From assembly GCA_036346275.1 (NCBI GenBank), contig CM070715.1, forward strand, positions 76,123,667 through 76,187,666: a stretch of DNA of 64,000 nucleotides, written 5' to 3'. Below the pieces are notes generated by a model that ran no database searches, was not told the origin of the DNA, and worked only from the letters and a program-made list of their open reading frames with translations. Position numbers and translations under genes: made by a program. Positions within the stretch are counted from its first letter, which is position 1. Each line of letters opens with the position of its first letter. The stretch is from Otatea glauca. Its lineage: Eukaryota; Streptophyta; Magnoliopsida; Poales; Poaceae. Shown here in pieces: positions 44,080-56,899 of this stretch.

Positions 44080-44800
44080 CGTGTTCGGGGTTTACAGTAC
44101 CGAATCGGATTGAAAATCGACGACGAAAATTATTAGAAATCGAGGTTTGCAAAGTTAAACGGATTTAAAATCATCAATCAAACCGTAGCAAAAATTTACG
44201 AAAATCGTCCAATTTCGTAAAAAATCGAACAGTTTCAGTCGATTTTCGGGCGGTTTTGATGGAAAATCAGCGACTCAATGAAAAATGAAAAACAAAAAAC
44301 TAGAAAAAATGCAGGAAATGATGGAAAATTTGTAAAAAGTCGATAAAAACCCAAAAAAACAAAAAATTGTTATAAATGTATAAAAAATTGTGGCAAATGT
44401 GATAAAATTCCGGTATGACCTTTCCTACATATTAAGACAATGTCAAGTTGTAAAGTATATATTTTGCAATAATGGCATAACTATGAAAAAATATGAGAAA
44501 TATTTAGCACGACATTTCCCATATTTTTGACAATCTCAAATTGTAAAGTAGGCATTTATCAATAATATCTCGACAAGTAACATTTCATTTCAATACCATT
44601 CGCAAATCAATCCAGCAAGTCCACATTTCAATACCATGGCATATGACATTTGAAATCAACATTTCTCACCGAAAATGAATGTTCGTATTTGGTATAGTTT
44701 CGTCGTCCTTCCATTTGTCACACATATGTTATGTTGGACCTACATGAATGCTATGTTAATAAAAAAATCGAGTTGCAATGAAATGAAACATTACCTTTGA
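44080..44800. repeat. AT-rich repeat, hAT-like non-autonomous type
   Basis: Begins TCGGGGTTTACAGTACCGAATCGG and continues with AAAATCG and CAGTTTCAGTCGATTTTCGG motifs shared with 21940-22280, 39312-40124 and 48360-48910. Later it turns into plain AT-rich sequence (ATTTTTGACAATCTCAAATTG, repeated once). No gene and no clean ends. Confidence 0.45.
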
Positions 44801-44849
44801 GGCTACAGGTAGTATTGTTGGGTGTACACTTGGTTGGCTATGTTGTACA

Positions 44850-45935
44850 GTGGACATCATCATCAATCCTCGTGTAGCTAACAACTACGCCTTGTGTTCG
44901 TGACAACTTTGCTGTCCATAAGCTAGTCATTTGCCATTGTTGGTACAACATGGTATAAAAGTCGGGATCTTACCACTCGTAGACCCATTGGGTGGGAGGT
45001 TGTGTATGAGCTTTCGGGATGGCATAGTCGTAGTAGCCATATGAGCCATAACTCCCTTACGTCTCGACGACGCTATACAAGCTGGAGCTATCCTATGGTG
45101 CATCATGGCTATGTCGATGGTCATTTCCTTGCCTGCAGTAGTCATCTTCTGTGATTGTGGAGTGTCATAGTCTTTGTCCTGTGTGGCATGAGTGTACTAG
45201 AACTTTCATGTAAATTCTATGGGACGTTGTCCTTCTGAGCAGGAATTGAGAGGGATGGAGGCACCATCACCGGACTCACCACCATCGCCCTCTTCGCATT
45301 CTCCCTCTTTGCATTCTTCCCCTTTTGTGTCCATTGCCCAGTGTCAATCCTTGTTTGCACAGTGCCGCAGTTGTACCAAGGTTGTAACCCCCCATGGCCG
45401 GTCTTTCTCAATGTGACGACCTTCGAAACATCCTCGACAACACACCACCGCCCCCTCCTCTAGCCCCTAGAGGTGCCACTACCATCATCGTGCTCATACC
45501 TGCTGCTTGACCGACTGATAAATTCTGCCTCTGCTCTGGAGACAGCCATGACATGTTGTAGTTGGTCCTTCTCATCAGCATCACCCTTGTACTCTGAATA
45601 TGCACTTCTTCTCGGCAGGGAATCTCCGATTGTTGCTTCATTTTAGAACCTCCCATCCCTCTTTCCCTTCTTCTTATCCTTCATCATGTCTAGGTCGCGC
45701 TGAAAATACTCATGAACCTACTTAGGAACTTGACTGCAATGGACAACATTCGTACCGCGCCCTGTCAAGTGGTGTTTTAGTCAGGTTGCACCGCCTCCTT
45801 TTCTTCTCTTGGTGATAGTACTTGCATCGAAATCCGCTCCCTATCTTGTTATCGTTCTCCCACAACAACGTCGCCCTGGTCTGCCATCTGCTAATACAAA
45901 ACATCAAGAAGTAAGCATGCATGTAGTTTACCTTA
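44850..45935 (-). pseudogene. BED/DUF659-type hAT transposase-like gene, core deleted
   Basis: On the minus strand from about 45880: KIGSGFRCKYYHQE, then (next frame) GGGAT, a stop, LKHHLTGRGTNVVHC and SQVPK, then VHEYFQRDLDMMKDKKKG. This is the BED zinc finger (one cysteine replaced by tyrosine) and following helix of the plant DUF659-hAT family. Further on, GGGGGVLSRMFRRSS (about 45420) and RIDTGQWTQKGKNAK (about 45320) are the linker preceding the DUF659 domain. The catalytic core and dimerisation domain are missing; a GSYGSYGYYDYAIP tail typical of the C-terminus follows at about 45030. The core was therefore deleted, and the remainder has frameshifts and stops. Confidence 0.65.
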
Positions 45936-45939
45936 CAAA

Positions 45940-46277
45940 AACACAATTAGTGCACATTGTGTCCAAAGCGATTTTTGGCAGGTTAGCAAAAACATACCCT
46001 TAGATTCTACAAACCTACCCGCCATAATGAAGAGATCCCAGTAAAACCCATCTACCTAAACATCCTAGGTCAGATACTAAGCAATTTTTGGTCACAAACA
46101 TCCTAGGTTTACTACATGTAACAAAAAATGAACAAGCATCACAGACAAAGCCCATCTAGCTAAACATTCTAGGTTTACTACATCTAACAAAAAATGAATT
46201 TTTGCTAGGCGACCAAACATACTTAGCTAACATCATGACAAGTAATTTTCGAAAACATACTACATCCTAGGTTTACT
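45940..46277. repeat. Degenerate repeats around the solo LTR insertion site
   Basis: Motifs AAACATCCTAGGTTTACTACAT, CCATCTAGCTAAACATTCTAGG and AAACATACTTAGCTAACATCA repeat with variation here and continue after the solo LTR at 48225-48340 (each motif given in part). They mark one unit of sequence that the LTR split. No coding content. Confidence 0.5.
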
Positions 46278-46784
46278 TGATAGCATCTAGGCACCCCTCA
46301 ATTTTATTTCTGTATTATTATGGTTTTGGTATTGATGACTAAGTTAGTAATACTCAAAGCTTTGAATAAAGTAAGCTGGAATCTATGATGGAACAAGTTG
46401 GGATAACAAGATTAAGTCTTTCAATTTTTAGTTTATGACTTGGGAGATGTTTCAAGTCAAATAGCCTAGGTTTGTTTTTCTTTTGTGGTTGTCTAAAAGA
46501 GGGACTTTGCACAAAGAAATAGTTTGTTTAGGCAAAGGTAAAACTAGATCACTCAGAGCAAAAGACACTTAGTCTTTACCTTTATGAAAAGCATACCTCT
46601 TAGTACAACGGACCAATCTTTCCCTATAAATCTTCTTAAGTCCGTTGCATACCTTGAAAACTATTCTTCGTCAAAACTTCCTTTGAATCCTGATCATCAG
46701 ATTAAAGAATTCGCTTTCATATTCTCATATCCTTGATCAAAACCTTCTTTGAAAATCTTCTTGATAGCCAAAGGTTCACCTATG

Positions 46785-47470
46785 AATGACGGACCAAAAA
46801 TACTTAGTCCGGCATACATGCAATATTCTCTCCTCTGTGTTGGACCAAAATATCTTAGGTTGCTCATCTTCAGCAGACCAAATTTTTGGTCCGGCACCCC
46901 TGTTAGTGTATAAGTTTTTGGTCGGACTAAATCTTTGATGTACTTTCAATCGAAACCTAAAATGAATATTTTCTATCTTCAAAAAGAACCTTTTCTCAGA
47001 AAACGGACCAAGCATTTGTGTTTAATTATTTTCAGTCCGTGGCTAAAATAAAAAGCTTAGATAAAATTTATCTTTGTTGAAAAAGGTCCTTGGCACCAAT
47101 CTTCTAAAAAGACCATGTATGACGGACCGAAATTTTTGGTCCGAAGTACATGTGTTTTCATGCCAAACCTATCTTCTGTGAAGTCTATGTATGACGGACC
47201 AAAATATTTGGTCCGAAGTACATGTGTCTCTACTCCTGGCAAAACTCTTGATTTATCCATGTATAACGGACCAAAAATTTGGTCCGACTTACATAGGTCT
47301 CATTACCTAAGCTAAATCTTTTGAAATCCATGTGTAACGAATCAAAGTTTTTGGACTGATACTCATGTATGTCTCTCAGTGGTATGCCAGACCATCTTTC
47401 ATAATCAACCCGTGTTCTACGGACCAAAAATATTTGGTCCGTCGTAATCTCTCCAATTTGGTCCGACATA
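46785..47470 (+). repeat. GGACCAAA/TTTGGTCC palindrome cluster of the solo LTR
   Basis: At least six inverted pairs built on CGGACCAAA and TTTGGTCCG lie 60-150 bp apart. The best has 10 bp arms ACGGACCAAA (47419-47428) and TTTGGTCCGT (47433-47442) with a 4-base loop AATA. Others begin near 46788, 46870, 47122, 47194 and 47266. They lie upstream of the promoter, where other Sirevirus LTRs carry their palindromes. Confidence 0.8.
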
Positions 47471-47572
47471 CACATATCCAGTATCGCTAAGCACTGATAC
47501 TAAGTCCTTTGTACGTGTATATTTCTGTTGTTTCTGACATCTGACACGTCCAACAGCTATTGTAGCAGGTGT

Positions 47573-47604
47573 AACGGCTATTTTCACTCCAAATGGCTAT
47601 ATAA
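47573..47604 (+). promoter_or_regulatory. Core promoter of the 1.9 kb solo LTR
   Basis: AACGGCTA (47573-47580) is followed by GGCTATATAAG (TATATAA at 47598-47604). It has the same architecture as the promoters of the longer LTRs. Confidence 0.65.
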
Positions 47605-48224
47605 GCATTACCTAAGCCATCTACCGAACTAAATAGATGAACTCCTTACACTTTGGTATTGAAATATAGCTCTTATTCTCAAAAGGAGTCTGTGCTTCAT
47701 CTTCATACAAAAACTTCTCATACATCTCTAAGTGTGTTAGCTCCAAGTCAGTGTCTAGTTGTGTGAATTGCAAAGTGAACCAAGAGACAGAACTTGTGTA
47801 AAGTTTATTACTCTTGGATCTTGGCGATCGTAGACAGCTTGGAGGAAGTGAACAGTGTGACCTGTCCAAAGGAGCTTGTGGAAGGCAACTGTATTTGTGA
47901 GAGGTTTGGAACTCACCTCACTGGAGTAGTGAAAGAGTTACCTGAGTGATCGCCAGAGCTACTGCGACTAGCTTTGGAGAAGCAGAACTTTGAAAGAAGT
48001 GCTTCAACGTAGATTAGGAGTGCGGCTCTGAACCACGGGATAGATCTCTGTCTCTCCTGTGCTATTTTGTTTATTGCTTTCGCTGTGTTTATTAGGTGTA
48101 TAATTTCTGTATTATTCTTACAGTAAGTTGCTCTCTGTTAATTCAGTTAGTTGCTTAAAATAGTTAGAACTTGTTGAAATTGCCTATTCACCCCCCCTCT
48201 AGGCCAACTCGATCCTTCATTACT

Positions 48225-49075
48225 ACACCTAACATCCTAGGTCACAAGGAATTTTTGCCACGCAACCAAAGATACTAAGCTAACATCAGAACAAGAACAA
48301 ACATACTTAGCTACCTAAAACCACATGTGTAAACTAGTTCCAAACATCTCAAACTCCACATAATCTAACATCAGAACAAGACACACATCGACTATCGTTC
48401 GGTTTAACACGAATATCGATTGGTTTCAATCGAATATCAAGCGATTTGAGTCAAAAATTAACACAGTCGTTGTTCTCCCAGGTCGAAATCGTGGAGAGGG
48501 GAGCGAGTGGAGTGTCGAAAGAACAATAATTGTGTCCGGAGGAGGCAGAAATGGGTTACAAGGCATGTGCTCTTAAGTGGGCTGAACCGGGATATTGGGC
48601 CAAATGGCTGTGGGCCCAACCCGCTACTATTTTTTTATTTTTTATCCCTTTTCAATTCTCTAAATTCTGTTTTGGCTCAAAAATGTCTCACAAATTCGGG
48701 TTTTCATAAAATTTTGATGTCAGATGTCACAAAGCTATTAATACTAATTTTAGGAAACTTTAGGGTAAATTTTTCCAAATTTACCGATTTTTTAAATTTG
48801 AATTTGAATTGGATCGGTTTACTGACCCGTTTAAAAAGCCGAATCTGCTCGATGCGGTTGATTATCGTGAATTTTGCTTGATTTTTGTTGGTTTTTGAAA
48901 CCCTGGTAGTGATCATCGAGCTAATACGGGCTAAATGAAAATTTTTGGCTGGCGAAAGGGCTCACATGAGTTGAGGGTGTTTTTGGTATCATCTCGTCAC
49001 GAATTGAATTTGCGTTGTCCAAATTATTTTGATTTTATAAAATGTCCATGATATTAAATTTTATTAGGTGAGGAG
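48225..49075. repeat. Non-coding, AT-rich hAT-like repeat fragments
   Basis: 48225-48340 resumes the repeats interrupted by the solo LTR. About 48370-48910 resembles the AT-rich non-autonomous elements elsewhere (ATCGATTGGTTTCAATCG, then ...GGTTTTTGAAACCCTGG at the right end). 48910-49075 shows nothing recognisable. Confidence 0.45.
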
Positions 49076-51440
49076 TAGAGGTGAAAAAATTCGAAAATCG
49101 CAAGTTTAACAAGTACTCGAAAACTCGACTCGAACTCGTTCCTTAACGAGTTGAGTAGAGTTGGATTTTGAACTCGTTAAGATAACGAATTAAACGAGCG
49201 AGCTAACGAGCTTAACGAGCCAAAAAATACATGTAACTCTGTAACCCTAACTCCGTTCGACCATTCGCTTCAACCTTCAGACGCGTCGCAATTCCGCTCC
49301 CCTCCCAGTTTCGCATCCCGCATCCGCAATTGCCCTCCCCTCCGACGCGCCGCCCCGCGGGGCGCACCCTGGCTCGAGCTCCTCATCTTCAACTCCGGCG
49401 CGGGGCGCACCCTCATCTTCATCTCTGGCTCGAGCTCCTGCTGTAAGTAGGGGTGAAAACGGGTCGGATACGGGCGGATATTGCTTTTCCCGTATCCTAA
49501 CTCATATTTTTGTCCCGGATTCGGAACCGGATACGGGCTATCCGGATCCGGATACGAATCCGGATTATTCGGGATACGGATACGGGTCGGATATGTGACG
49601 GATTCGGATCGGGAACGGATAGGAATATACGGATAACACGCGCATACATTGAGTAATATATGGTGAATCAAATTACATAAATAAATGCCAATTATAACAA
49701 ATTATATATCAACAAAAGCAATGGTCAGTCGACACTTTATATTGGTAGCCCAAAGTAAATCTTGAATTCTTGATGTAGTAATAAAAGCCATAGTGTACCA
49801 CATCCACAGTCCACAGATCAAGCAGTCAAGCACCAATTCAAGAAACAAAATACGATCATTACAATGCGGTCATTACATAAGGATCAAAGTTCACTTGAAG
49901 TCCTTAAGCGAAGTAGATGCACAGCGCACCGTCCATGTACAACACCCTGATCATGTCATACATATTTTGCTACTCTAGTTACAACAAGCAACATACATAG
50001 GAGGTGATAGCACTCTGAATTTTTCCTAAACACGCTTGCTGTTTAGCATTCATATCAACATGGGTGCTCAAATAGTCATACTCTTCAACCTAATAAAAGA
50101 TTTTGCTCCTCGGAAGAAGAAAATCAACTAGTAATGGTCAAGTAATGAGCTAATTAGAAAGTTAAAATTTGATACATGGGGACACAAAAAAAAACATATT
50201 AGAACAAGAACAAACTCTTGAAATAATATTAGAGTAGCATACATTTTTTCCACTTTGAGGTTTATAATGGTCGAGAGCTAACAGCTATTGCTAAGAAGAT
50301 TCACGATTCTTAACTATTTCCATTCCTCACAACAGAGCAAAAACATGCGGAAAAAAAATCATAAACAGAGAGCAATGAAATAGTTCCTTCATGATTCAAT
50401 TTCTTCTCTGTCAATCAATCACACTATAATTCTAGGACATAAGTTATTGAAATAAAGGCTCATGAAAGGTGATGTAGGAAAGGAAATGAACGTCATGTCT
50501 CATACCATAATTTAAGCAAGGTTAACACGATAAATTTTGACTTTTGAATACAAAAAACTTACTATCGCGGTGGTAACTAAACAAATCAAGCTATAGATCT
50601 TTCATGCACATATATAAAAATCTCTCGTGAATCACTGACCACATCCAAGCAAAGAACTCACATCATACATACCACATCCAAGCAAAGAACTCACATCATA
50701 CATGCCAACATAATTATTTTGCAAGAACTTAACGAGAAAAATCTTTTGAGACCATTCTACTCCTCCAATAATCGATTTGCATAACATATAGCCTCCAACT
50801 CCAACTCAAAACTTATGAGTAAAGTAATATTCACTTCAATAAGTAAACCGAGAAAAAATCTATCACAAAGATGCTATTTTAGTATCTTTACCATAAACTT
50901 GCTTCCAAAGAGCTCCCACACTATTTATATGAAGCCAATAATCACATGGTTATGGAGCAAATGTCAAGATATTATTCAAAAGAGAACTTAATGAATTATC
51001 TTGACCACACGTAACATATGCAAGCAAAGAAACCGTAATGCAAGACACACCGAGAAGGATTTTTTCTTGAGTGAAATAATACTAATGTCTCTGAGCTACT
51101 TGTTGCATGGAATTACTTCTGGAGTTATTTCACAAGATTATGTGGCACAACAATTTTCCATTAAGCAAAAGGAAAGGTTTGAGAACCAATTACCTAGACG
51201 ACTCCTCAATCCTCATCATCAGCTATTTCGTCTTCATCCTGCAATTTTGTTATGCCAAACTATAAGTAAACATATAAGTTAGTAGCAAATGCTAACTAAA
51301 GAAATAAAGAATGCCATACCACAATCACCGTATTCGCAATAAGGGTTTGTACAACCTCAAGATCATTGATTATAGATGCAACCTTGTTACCAGAATCTGA
51401 AAATTTTAAAGAAATATACATCAGTAAGTAATAGATTTTC

Positions 51441-53475
51441 TTATACAATTATATTATAGATAGAGAAACAATATAATCTTTCACCTTTTCTAGATGCTTT
51501 TACCCAATCCTTGGTACAGATCAATGCCTCTACAATCTCGTGGTCTAGACAATTGCGAAATGGATCAATGACACGCCACCAAAGACCTTGACGCAGATTC
51601 GGAAGCAACAGCTGACACTTGCATGGCCAACACATCACGAGCAACTTGTGATAGAATAGGATATACATCTTGCTGATTTTTCCACCATGACAAAATATCA
51701 AATTTGTGATTGGATTTAGCAAGCCTTAGTGGTGGTTCGCCATGTATTTATCCAAGTCATTTGCATCACCTTGATCCGTCCCATGTGTATCATATAAGAA
51801 GCTCTCAAGTTCATCATTTTCTTCTTCCATAGAGTCCTCTTTGGTTCGAAGTTATATTAGGTGCACTAGTACTCTTTGAGTAAGAAGAAGCATATGCATC
51901 ATACAACCGCTTGACAACTTTAGTAAATTCTTCAAGTTCAAGTTCATACAACACCGACCGTAAAACTTTTTCATGTAAAATTCTATGCACTTCCTCTTTC
52001 TCCTAGGGTCAAGAAAGCAAGCCACAAGAAGAACAATGTTCGACTTCTTCCAAGACTTTTCAAACTTAGCGTGCATAGAAAATGCCATCTTACTAATAAT
52101 GGTATCGGTGCTAGCACACCACTCGAAATCAAAAGCTTAATGTCACAAAAACATGGATAAAACATATTTGCCGTTGGATATAAAGTACCGAGAATAGCTC
52201 GGTGACATCATGAAATTTCTTTAAGCACTTACAAAGTGTCAATGCCTTTTCCCATTCATCAACCGATGGAGCTATATTCTCATACCTACGCGCTCCATGC
52301 ACACAAGCCGCTCAAAAGCTTTCCTATAATATAGAGCATCCCACAACATAAGATAAGTGGAATTCCACCTCGTTGCAACATCTAATGAGACACCCTCTTT
52401 GTATCCAACTGACATTGAGATGCACATTTCAAACTCCTCCCACTGCAATGGAGAGCCCTTTATAGCTACTACGAATGATCGAATATGATGAATCTGCAGA
52501 TGCAATTTCTTGCAAACCATCTCTAGCAACAAGATTTAATATGTGATTACCACATCTTGCATGGAAGAACATCCCATCACATATTAGGGACTTTGTGTTT
52601 TCGGCTTCAAGAATTACATCTTTAACACACACTTCATTTGATGATGCATTGTCCAAAGTTAGAGAAAATAGTTTCTTCTCAATGTACCATCTCATAATAC
52701 TAGCAATAAATGCTTGATACCTTAGCACCCGTGTGCAGTCCTCCTATATGCATGAAATTGATAATTCTTTTCTCGAATGCACCAGTTGTCATCAATCCAA
52801 TGAACAAGTGACACACATATATCCTTTGTTCGATTTGATGTCCACATGTCCATAGTTGTGCTAAAGCGGACTTGAGCATTTAAAACATTCAAGCAATTTA
52901 TTCTTTTCTTCTACAAAGATATCCATTAGTTCCTTCCTAACAGTGACACGACTCTTGATTGGAAAGTTGGGACGCAGAGATTTGATGAACTCAACAAAAT
53001 ATTCATGCTCAACAATATTGAAAGGATACTCATGCATGATTATGGCCAAATAAAATTTCCTTAAGCTGATTTCTTGGTCATACCTGTAAGGCTCAATCAC
53101 ACTTGAACCATCCTCATGATTCTTTTCTAGTTTCAGCTGCTGTTGGCCTGGCTTCAAGTTATGTTTGTTCTTTAAATGGTTCCAGAAGACCTTTGTACCA
53201 TTGGCACTCTCGCGTCTAGCCTTGTAAACACAATGGTTGCATTTGGCCCACTCTTGGACAACATTCTTGCCTTCTTGCGTAGTTGTTACAGAATACTTGG
53301 TGTAGTGATCCCAGACACGTGATGTACTCTTCTTCTGTCTCTTTACTTGAGGCTCATTATCTGTCCCTTCCACTTCCACCATAGCAGCAGGGTTTGTAGC
53401 AGGTTTGTATCTCTGTGCTACTAGGCCCACTACCCATGCTTGGAACAGCTTGACTTGGTGCTGTCGATGATACAC
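51441..53475 (-). pseudogene. Ac-like hAT transposase
   Basis: Minus-strand pieces in order. 53475-52861: a BED zinc finger (KCNHCVYKA...FWNHLKNKH) followed by LAIIMHEYPFNIVEHEYFVE and LRPNFPIKSRVT, very close to Ac-family transposases. 52728-52429: WYIEKKLFSLTLDNASSNE and CGNHILNLVARDGL, with a catalytic-core aspartate. 52532-52272: DVATRWNSTYLMLWDALYYR. 52088-51852: FLDPRRKRK. 51722-51441: FRNCLDHEIVEALICTKDWV, the C-terminal dimerisation domain. Frames change several times and stops occur, so no functional protein is made. A dense intron structure does not explain the breaks, which fall inside conserved domains. Confidence 0.88.
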
Positions 53476-54632
53476 TTACACTTATACTTGCAGTAGCACT
53501 TGATGCAGATGCCATGTTCTTCCTAGTATAGAAAAAAATCATCGAAATGTATTGATAGTTGCATGCCAACGACCGATGGTTGTATTGTTTTGAGTGTTGT
53601 ATTTTCAGTGGCGGTAGCTTAGCTAGTAACTGCATCTGTATGTCACTATAAGTACATACATTTAAATGATAAATGCCTAAATGGTATGACTTAGAGAAGA
53701 CCAATTTGAACATGATTCTTGAGTTGAACCTTCGAAATGTATAATAGGCATCATGTTGACAAAATGTATAATAGGCACCTTTGATATGAAACTTAACCTT
53801 CAGTCCATTATAATCAAATCATTGCTATGTACATTCTATGCTTGCATTTTGTCACTCTAGATGAAAAGTTACAGATCTTAAGTAGAGGCTTGGTTCCTTG
53901 GTATGAAGCATCAAGTACATTAGTTAATGTAAAGGATAATGATTAATTTGTCATCAAATGGTTCCACAGTGTAGTGGTTAGCACTCGCACTTTGATTAGG
54001 TATATATAGGTTCAGAGGAAACATTTATCGTGCAAATGGTACCACCACCGTGTTCATCCACAGAACTCCCAACTTATATCTAACAATTAGGCCATAACAA
54101 GTTAACAACAATATATGTACCTTACACAATGCAACAAACCATGGATCGGTAGTACAAACAACGGTTACTCATCCTCTGCATCGAATGCCGAATATTACTC
54201 AATCTTGCAAGGCTTAATTTAGATGGCTCGCATTGCATATTCACTATATTGTTCTTTTCATTCTTCAGTATCACATATTCACATATTAACATATATCCAG
54301 TGCAAAAGTTTATAGCATTAGCAATGAAGATACACACCTCACAGAAAAGGAAGATTGGGACTTGGGAGGAAAGATGAGCGAACCTGATGTGGAAGCACAC
54401 GCCGGTCGTCGGTGATGGAGGAGCAGTCGTCGCGCCCAGATGTGGAAGCACACGCCGGTGCAGTGCCGCCGCCAGGAGGTGGATGAGCAGCGCTGGTGCC
54501 GTCGGGGGGAGGTGGAGTGCTGTCCGGGGGCAGTCGCCGCTAGGGGTAGAGTCGGCCGGGGGATGGTGGTCGCCGGGGGATAGTGGTCGCCACCGGGGCG
54601 ATCGCCGAGTCGAGGCGTGGGTGGGGAGTCTG

Positions 54633-54890
54633 CGTCGGCCAAATCGAGCTGTGGGGGAGCGCCGACGTCGGCCGAGCGGAGACGTGGGGGAGCACCAGCG
54701 TCGGCTGAGCGGAGACGTGGGGGAGCAGGAGCACCGAGCACCGGCGTCGGCCGAGTCAAGACGTGGGGCGCGGCGTTAGCCAAATCGAGGCGATGGGGCC
54801 GGGGCGCGGCGGCGAGCGGAGACGTGGGGGAGCACCGGCGTCGGCCGAGTCAAGATGTGGGGGAGCGCCGGCGCCGGCGTCGGCGGTCGG
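54633..54890. repeat. GC-rich minisatellite in the hAT leader
   Basis: About seven imperfect copies of a ~33-36 bp unit built on GTCGGCCGAGCGGAGACGTG and GGGGAGCACCGGC. It lies upstream of the transposase start (the gene is on the minus strand). Long frames seen through it are repeat artefacts. Confidence 0.75.
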
Positions 54891-56899
54891 CCGAGCCGCC
54901 GATGGGGGCTGGGGCCAGATCTGGCTTGGGAGGCCAGGGAGACTGGAGTGGGGAGTCGATCTGGGCAGGGTTTCACCGTTGAGCTTTCACCATTCGGTTT
55001 TCACTTTTCAGTTCAGGCCTTCACGGCATGGGTGGATGGGCCGCCGTGGGCGCCTGCGCGGCTGCGCCTTGGGCCTGGGAGGCTGGCCTGCTGGGAGTGG
55101 GCGGCTTGGAATTGCCGACTTGGGCTGTCCGGATATCCGGATGACCCGATTTCCCGTTATCCGGTTCCCGACCCGTATTTTCCGGATAGCATGCGCTCCG
55201 AATCCGACCCGATATCCGTTTTTAAATATCCGGATCCGGATCCGAATCCGACCCGATATCCGTTTTTCATCCCGAATCCGGTTTTAATCGGATCCGGCTC
55301 CGGATCGGGCGGGAACTATCCGTCCCGTTTTCACCCCTAGCTGTAAGTTAGAGCTCCATTGATTTTGGTGATTGGTTTAATATTAATGCTTAATCATTGT
55401 TTAATGACAAATCTAATCATTATGAGACTAACATGTTTAATTGAGCTACATTCTTCTTAGTCTCAAATTTGGATGGAAAATAGAAAACCCAAGGTATGCA
55501 CTCATATTCACTCTATTGTCTTAATGCATACTTAGGATTCAAGTTAAAAGATAAACTCTTCCATTGCCTTAGTCTAAATATGTGCATTATGTTTTCAAAT
55601 CTATATATACATGAATGCACACATCTAGGGGGAGTTAATAATTTAACTTGATGTTTCAATTGTATTGATCCATGTCCTCTTGTCATATAATATAAAGGAT
55701 CAAGACTTTGAAACAATCTTTTGAGTATATATGACTTGTGTAATTGCAGTATACTCATACAAATATAGGATAAACTTATATGCAATCTAAGATTGATTAT
55801 GTGTATATTGATTGTATGTTCAATTAATTATATGCACATAGTTAATGAAGTTTATTCTATAGTTGATGGTCTAAATGTATTGATCCCTTTCCATCACTCA
55901 AACATATTGGATCATTACTAACCATCAAATTGAGCATATGAAACTTGTGTAGTTATATACACTCATGTCAATTTAAATGAGTTTAAATTGAGTTCGATTG
56001 TCTTTCAATCAATCAAAAAACATTTCATCATGTGTTGATGATGTCTCTTTGTTGATTAAAGACAAGCGAAAAGTTCTTGAGTATAATGAAGCATTAGTTG
56101 CATCAAAGTACTCAAGACACAATTAATCATTCAAATTGATTAGGGTTATGCTCAATCGATCTTAGAGGCATCCATATGTGTTAATGAAGTGCGGTGATGA
56201 TTGAGACAACCATGTTTGTTGGACTAACATCTTCCATGAGTTGTGAAGTAGGTTGAGTCTAAGATGATAAAGAATCGGGAAGAAGAAGAAGGAGTCATCA
56301 TGTGTTGATGAGCTTCAAGAGGTGATCTCGAAGTGAAGAGAAGGGCTAGAGAAGGTTCATCATGTGTTGGTGAACAAGAAGAAGAAGATTCGATCCCAGA
56401 GAGAAGATGATTGGAAATCATAAAAGCTTCAAGTGGATCGCTAGAGGCAAAGGTATAACTAGCTAGGGCTAAGGATGTGTTCCTAGTCTTTTACCGGTCT
56501 CGGTGTTTGGTTGTGAGACCGGGTTGCTAGTTAGGTGCCGCACTATTAAGAGGGGTTGAGTATTTTAACTTGAGCTTCATCATGTGTTGATGAACTCAAT
56601 CCGGTTCTCTCTAGCTCACTCTCTTGTTTGGTGTTTGCATGGAGCTAATCATTTGGCATGTGTTGCAAATGGGTGAAGCTCATGCATTAGATTTTGCATG
56701 TGTTGCAAATAAGGGTGCTCATGCTTGCATCTTAATTGAATCTTATTTTATTTGGTTTTTGCTTGGAGCTAAGTTTTGCATGTGTTGCAAAAGGAGAGAG
56801 CTCAAGCAACTTGATTTGTTGTGGTTGTTTGCATGGTGCTATAGATTTGCATGTGTTGCAGATAGAGAGCTCATGCTTTGGTGTTTTAGCTCGTGATTG

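Larger units (their letters stand above)
46278..48219 (+). mobile_element. Solo LTR, Sirevirus-type, 1942 bp
   Basis: TTACT at 46273-46277 is repeated at 48220-48224, a perfect 5 bp target duplication. The LTR runs from TGATAGCATC to GATCCTTCA. It ends with the TTGCCTATTCACC, CCCCCTCTAGGCC signature of grass Sirevirus LTR 3' ends. No primer-binding site or internal region follows, so the element was reduced to one LTR by recombination. The sequence belongs to a different subfamily from the 3.9 kb LTRs but has the same layout of palindrome cluster, AACGGCTA, TATA box and R/U5. Confidence 0.93.
49448..55339 (-). mobile_element. Ac-like hAT transposon, 5.9 kb, with 8 bp target duplication
   Basis: GCTGTAAG occurs at 49440-49447 and at 55340-55347. 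The ends are TAGGGGTGAAAACGGGTCGG on the left and, reverse-complemented from the right, TAGGGGTGAAAACGGGACGG, a near-perfect terminal inverted repeat. CpG-rich subterminal repeats (GGATACGGG, ATCCGGAT) lie within about 200 bp of each end, as in Ac-type elements. The transposase gene is on the minus strand (53475-51441) and is broken. 49660-51440, apart from its terminal repeats, shows nothing recognisable beyond presumed 3' gene sequence. The 5' side holds a GC-rich minisatellite. Ends and duplication are intact, so it could be mobilised in trans. Confidence 0.93.

Noticed and set aside
54387..55340. Frames of 120-174 codons on both strands
   Set aside because: They run through the CpG-rich minisatellite and subterminal repeats of the hAT element, repeating the same few residues.
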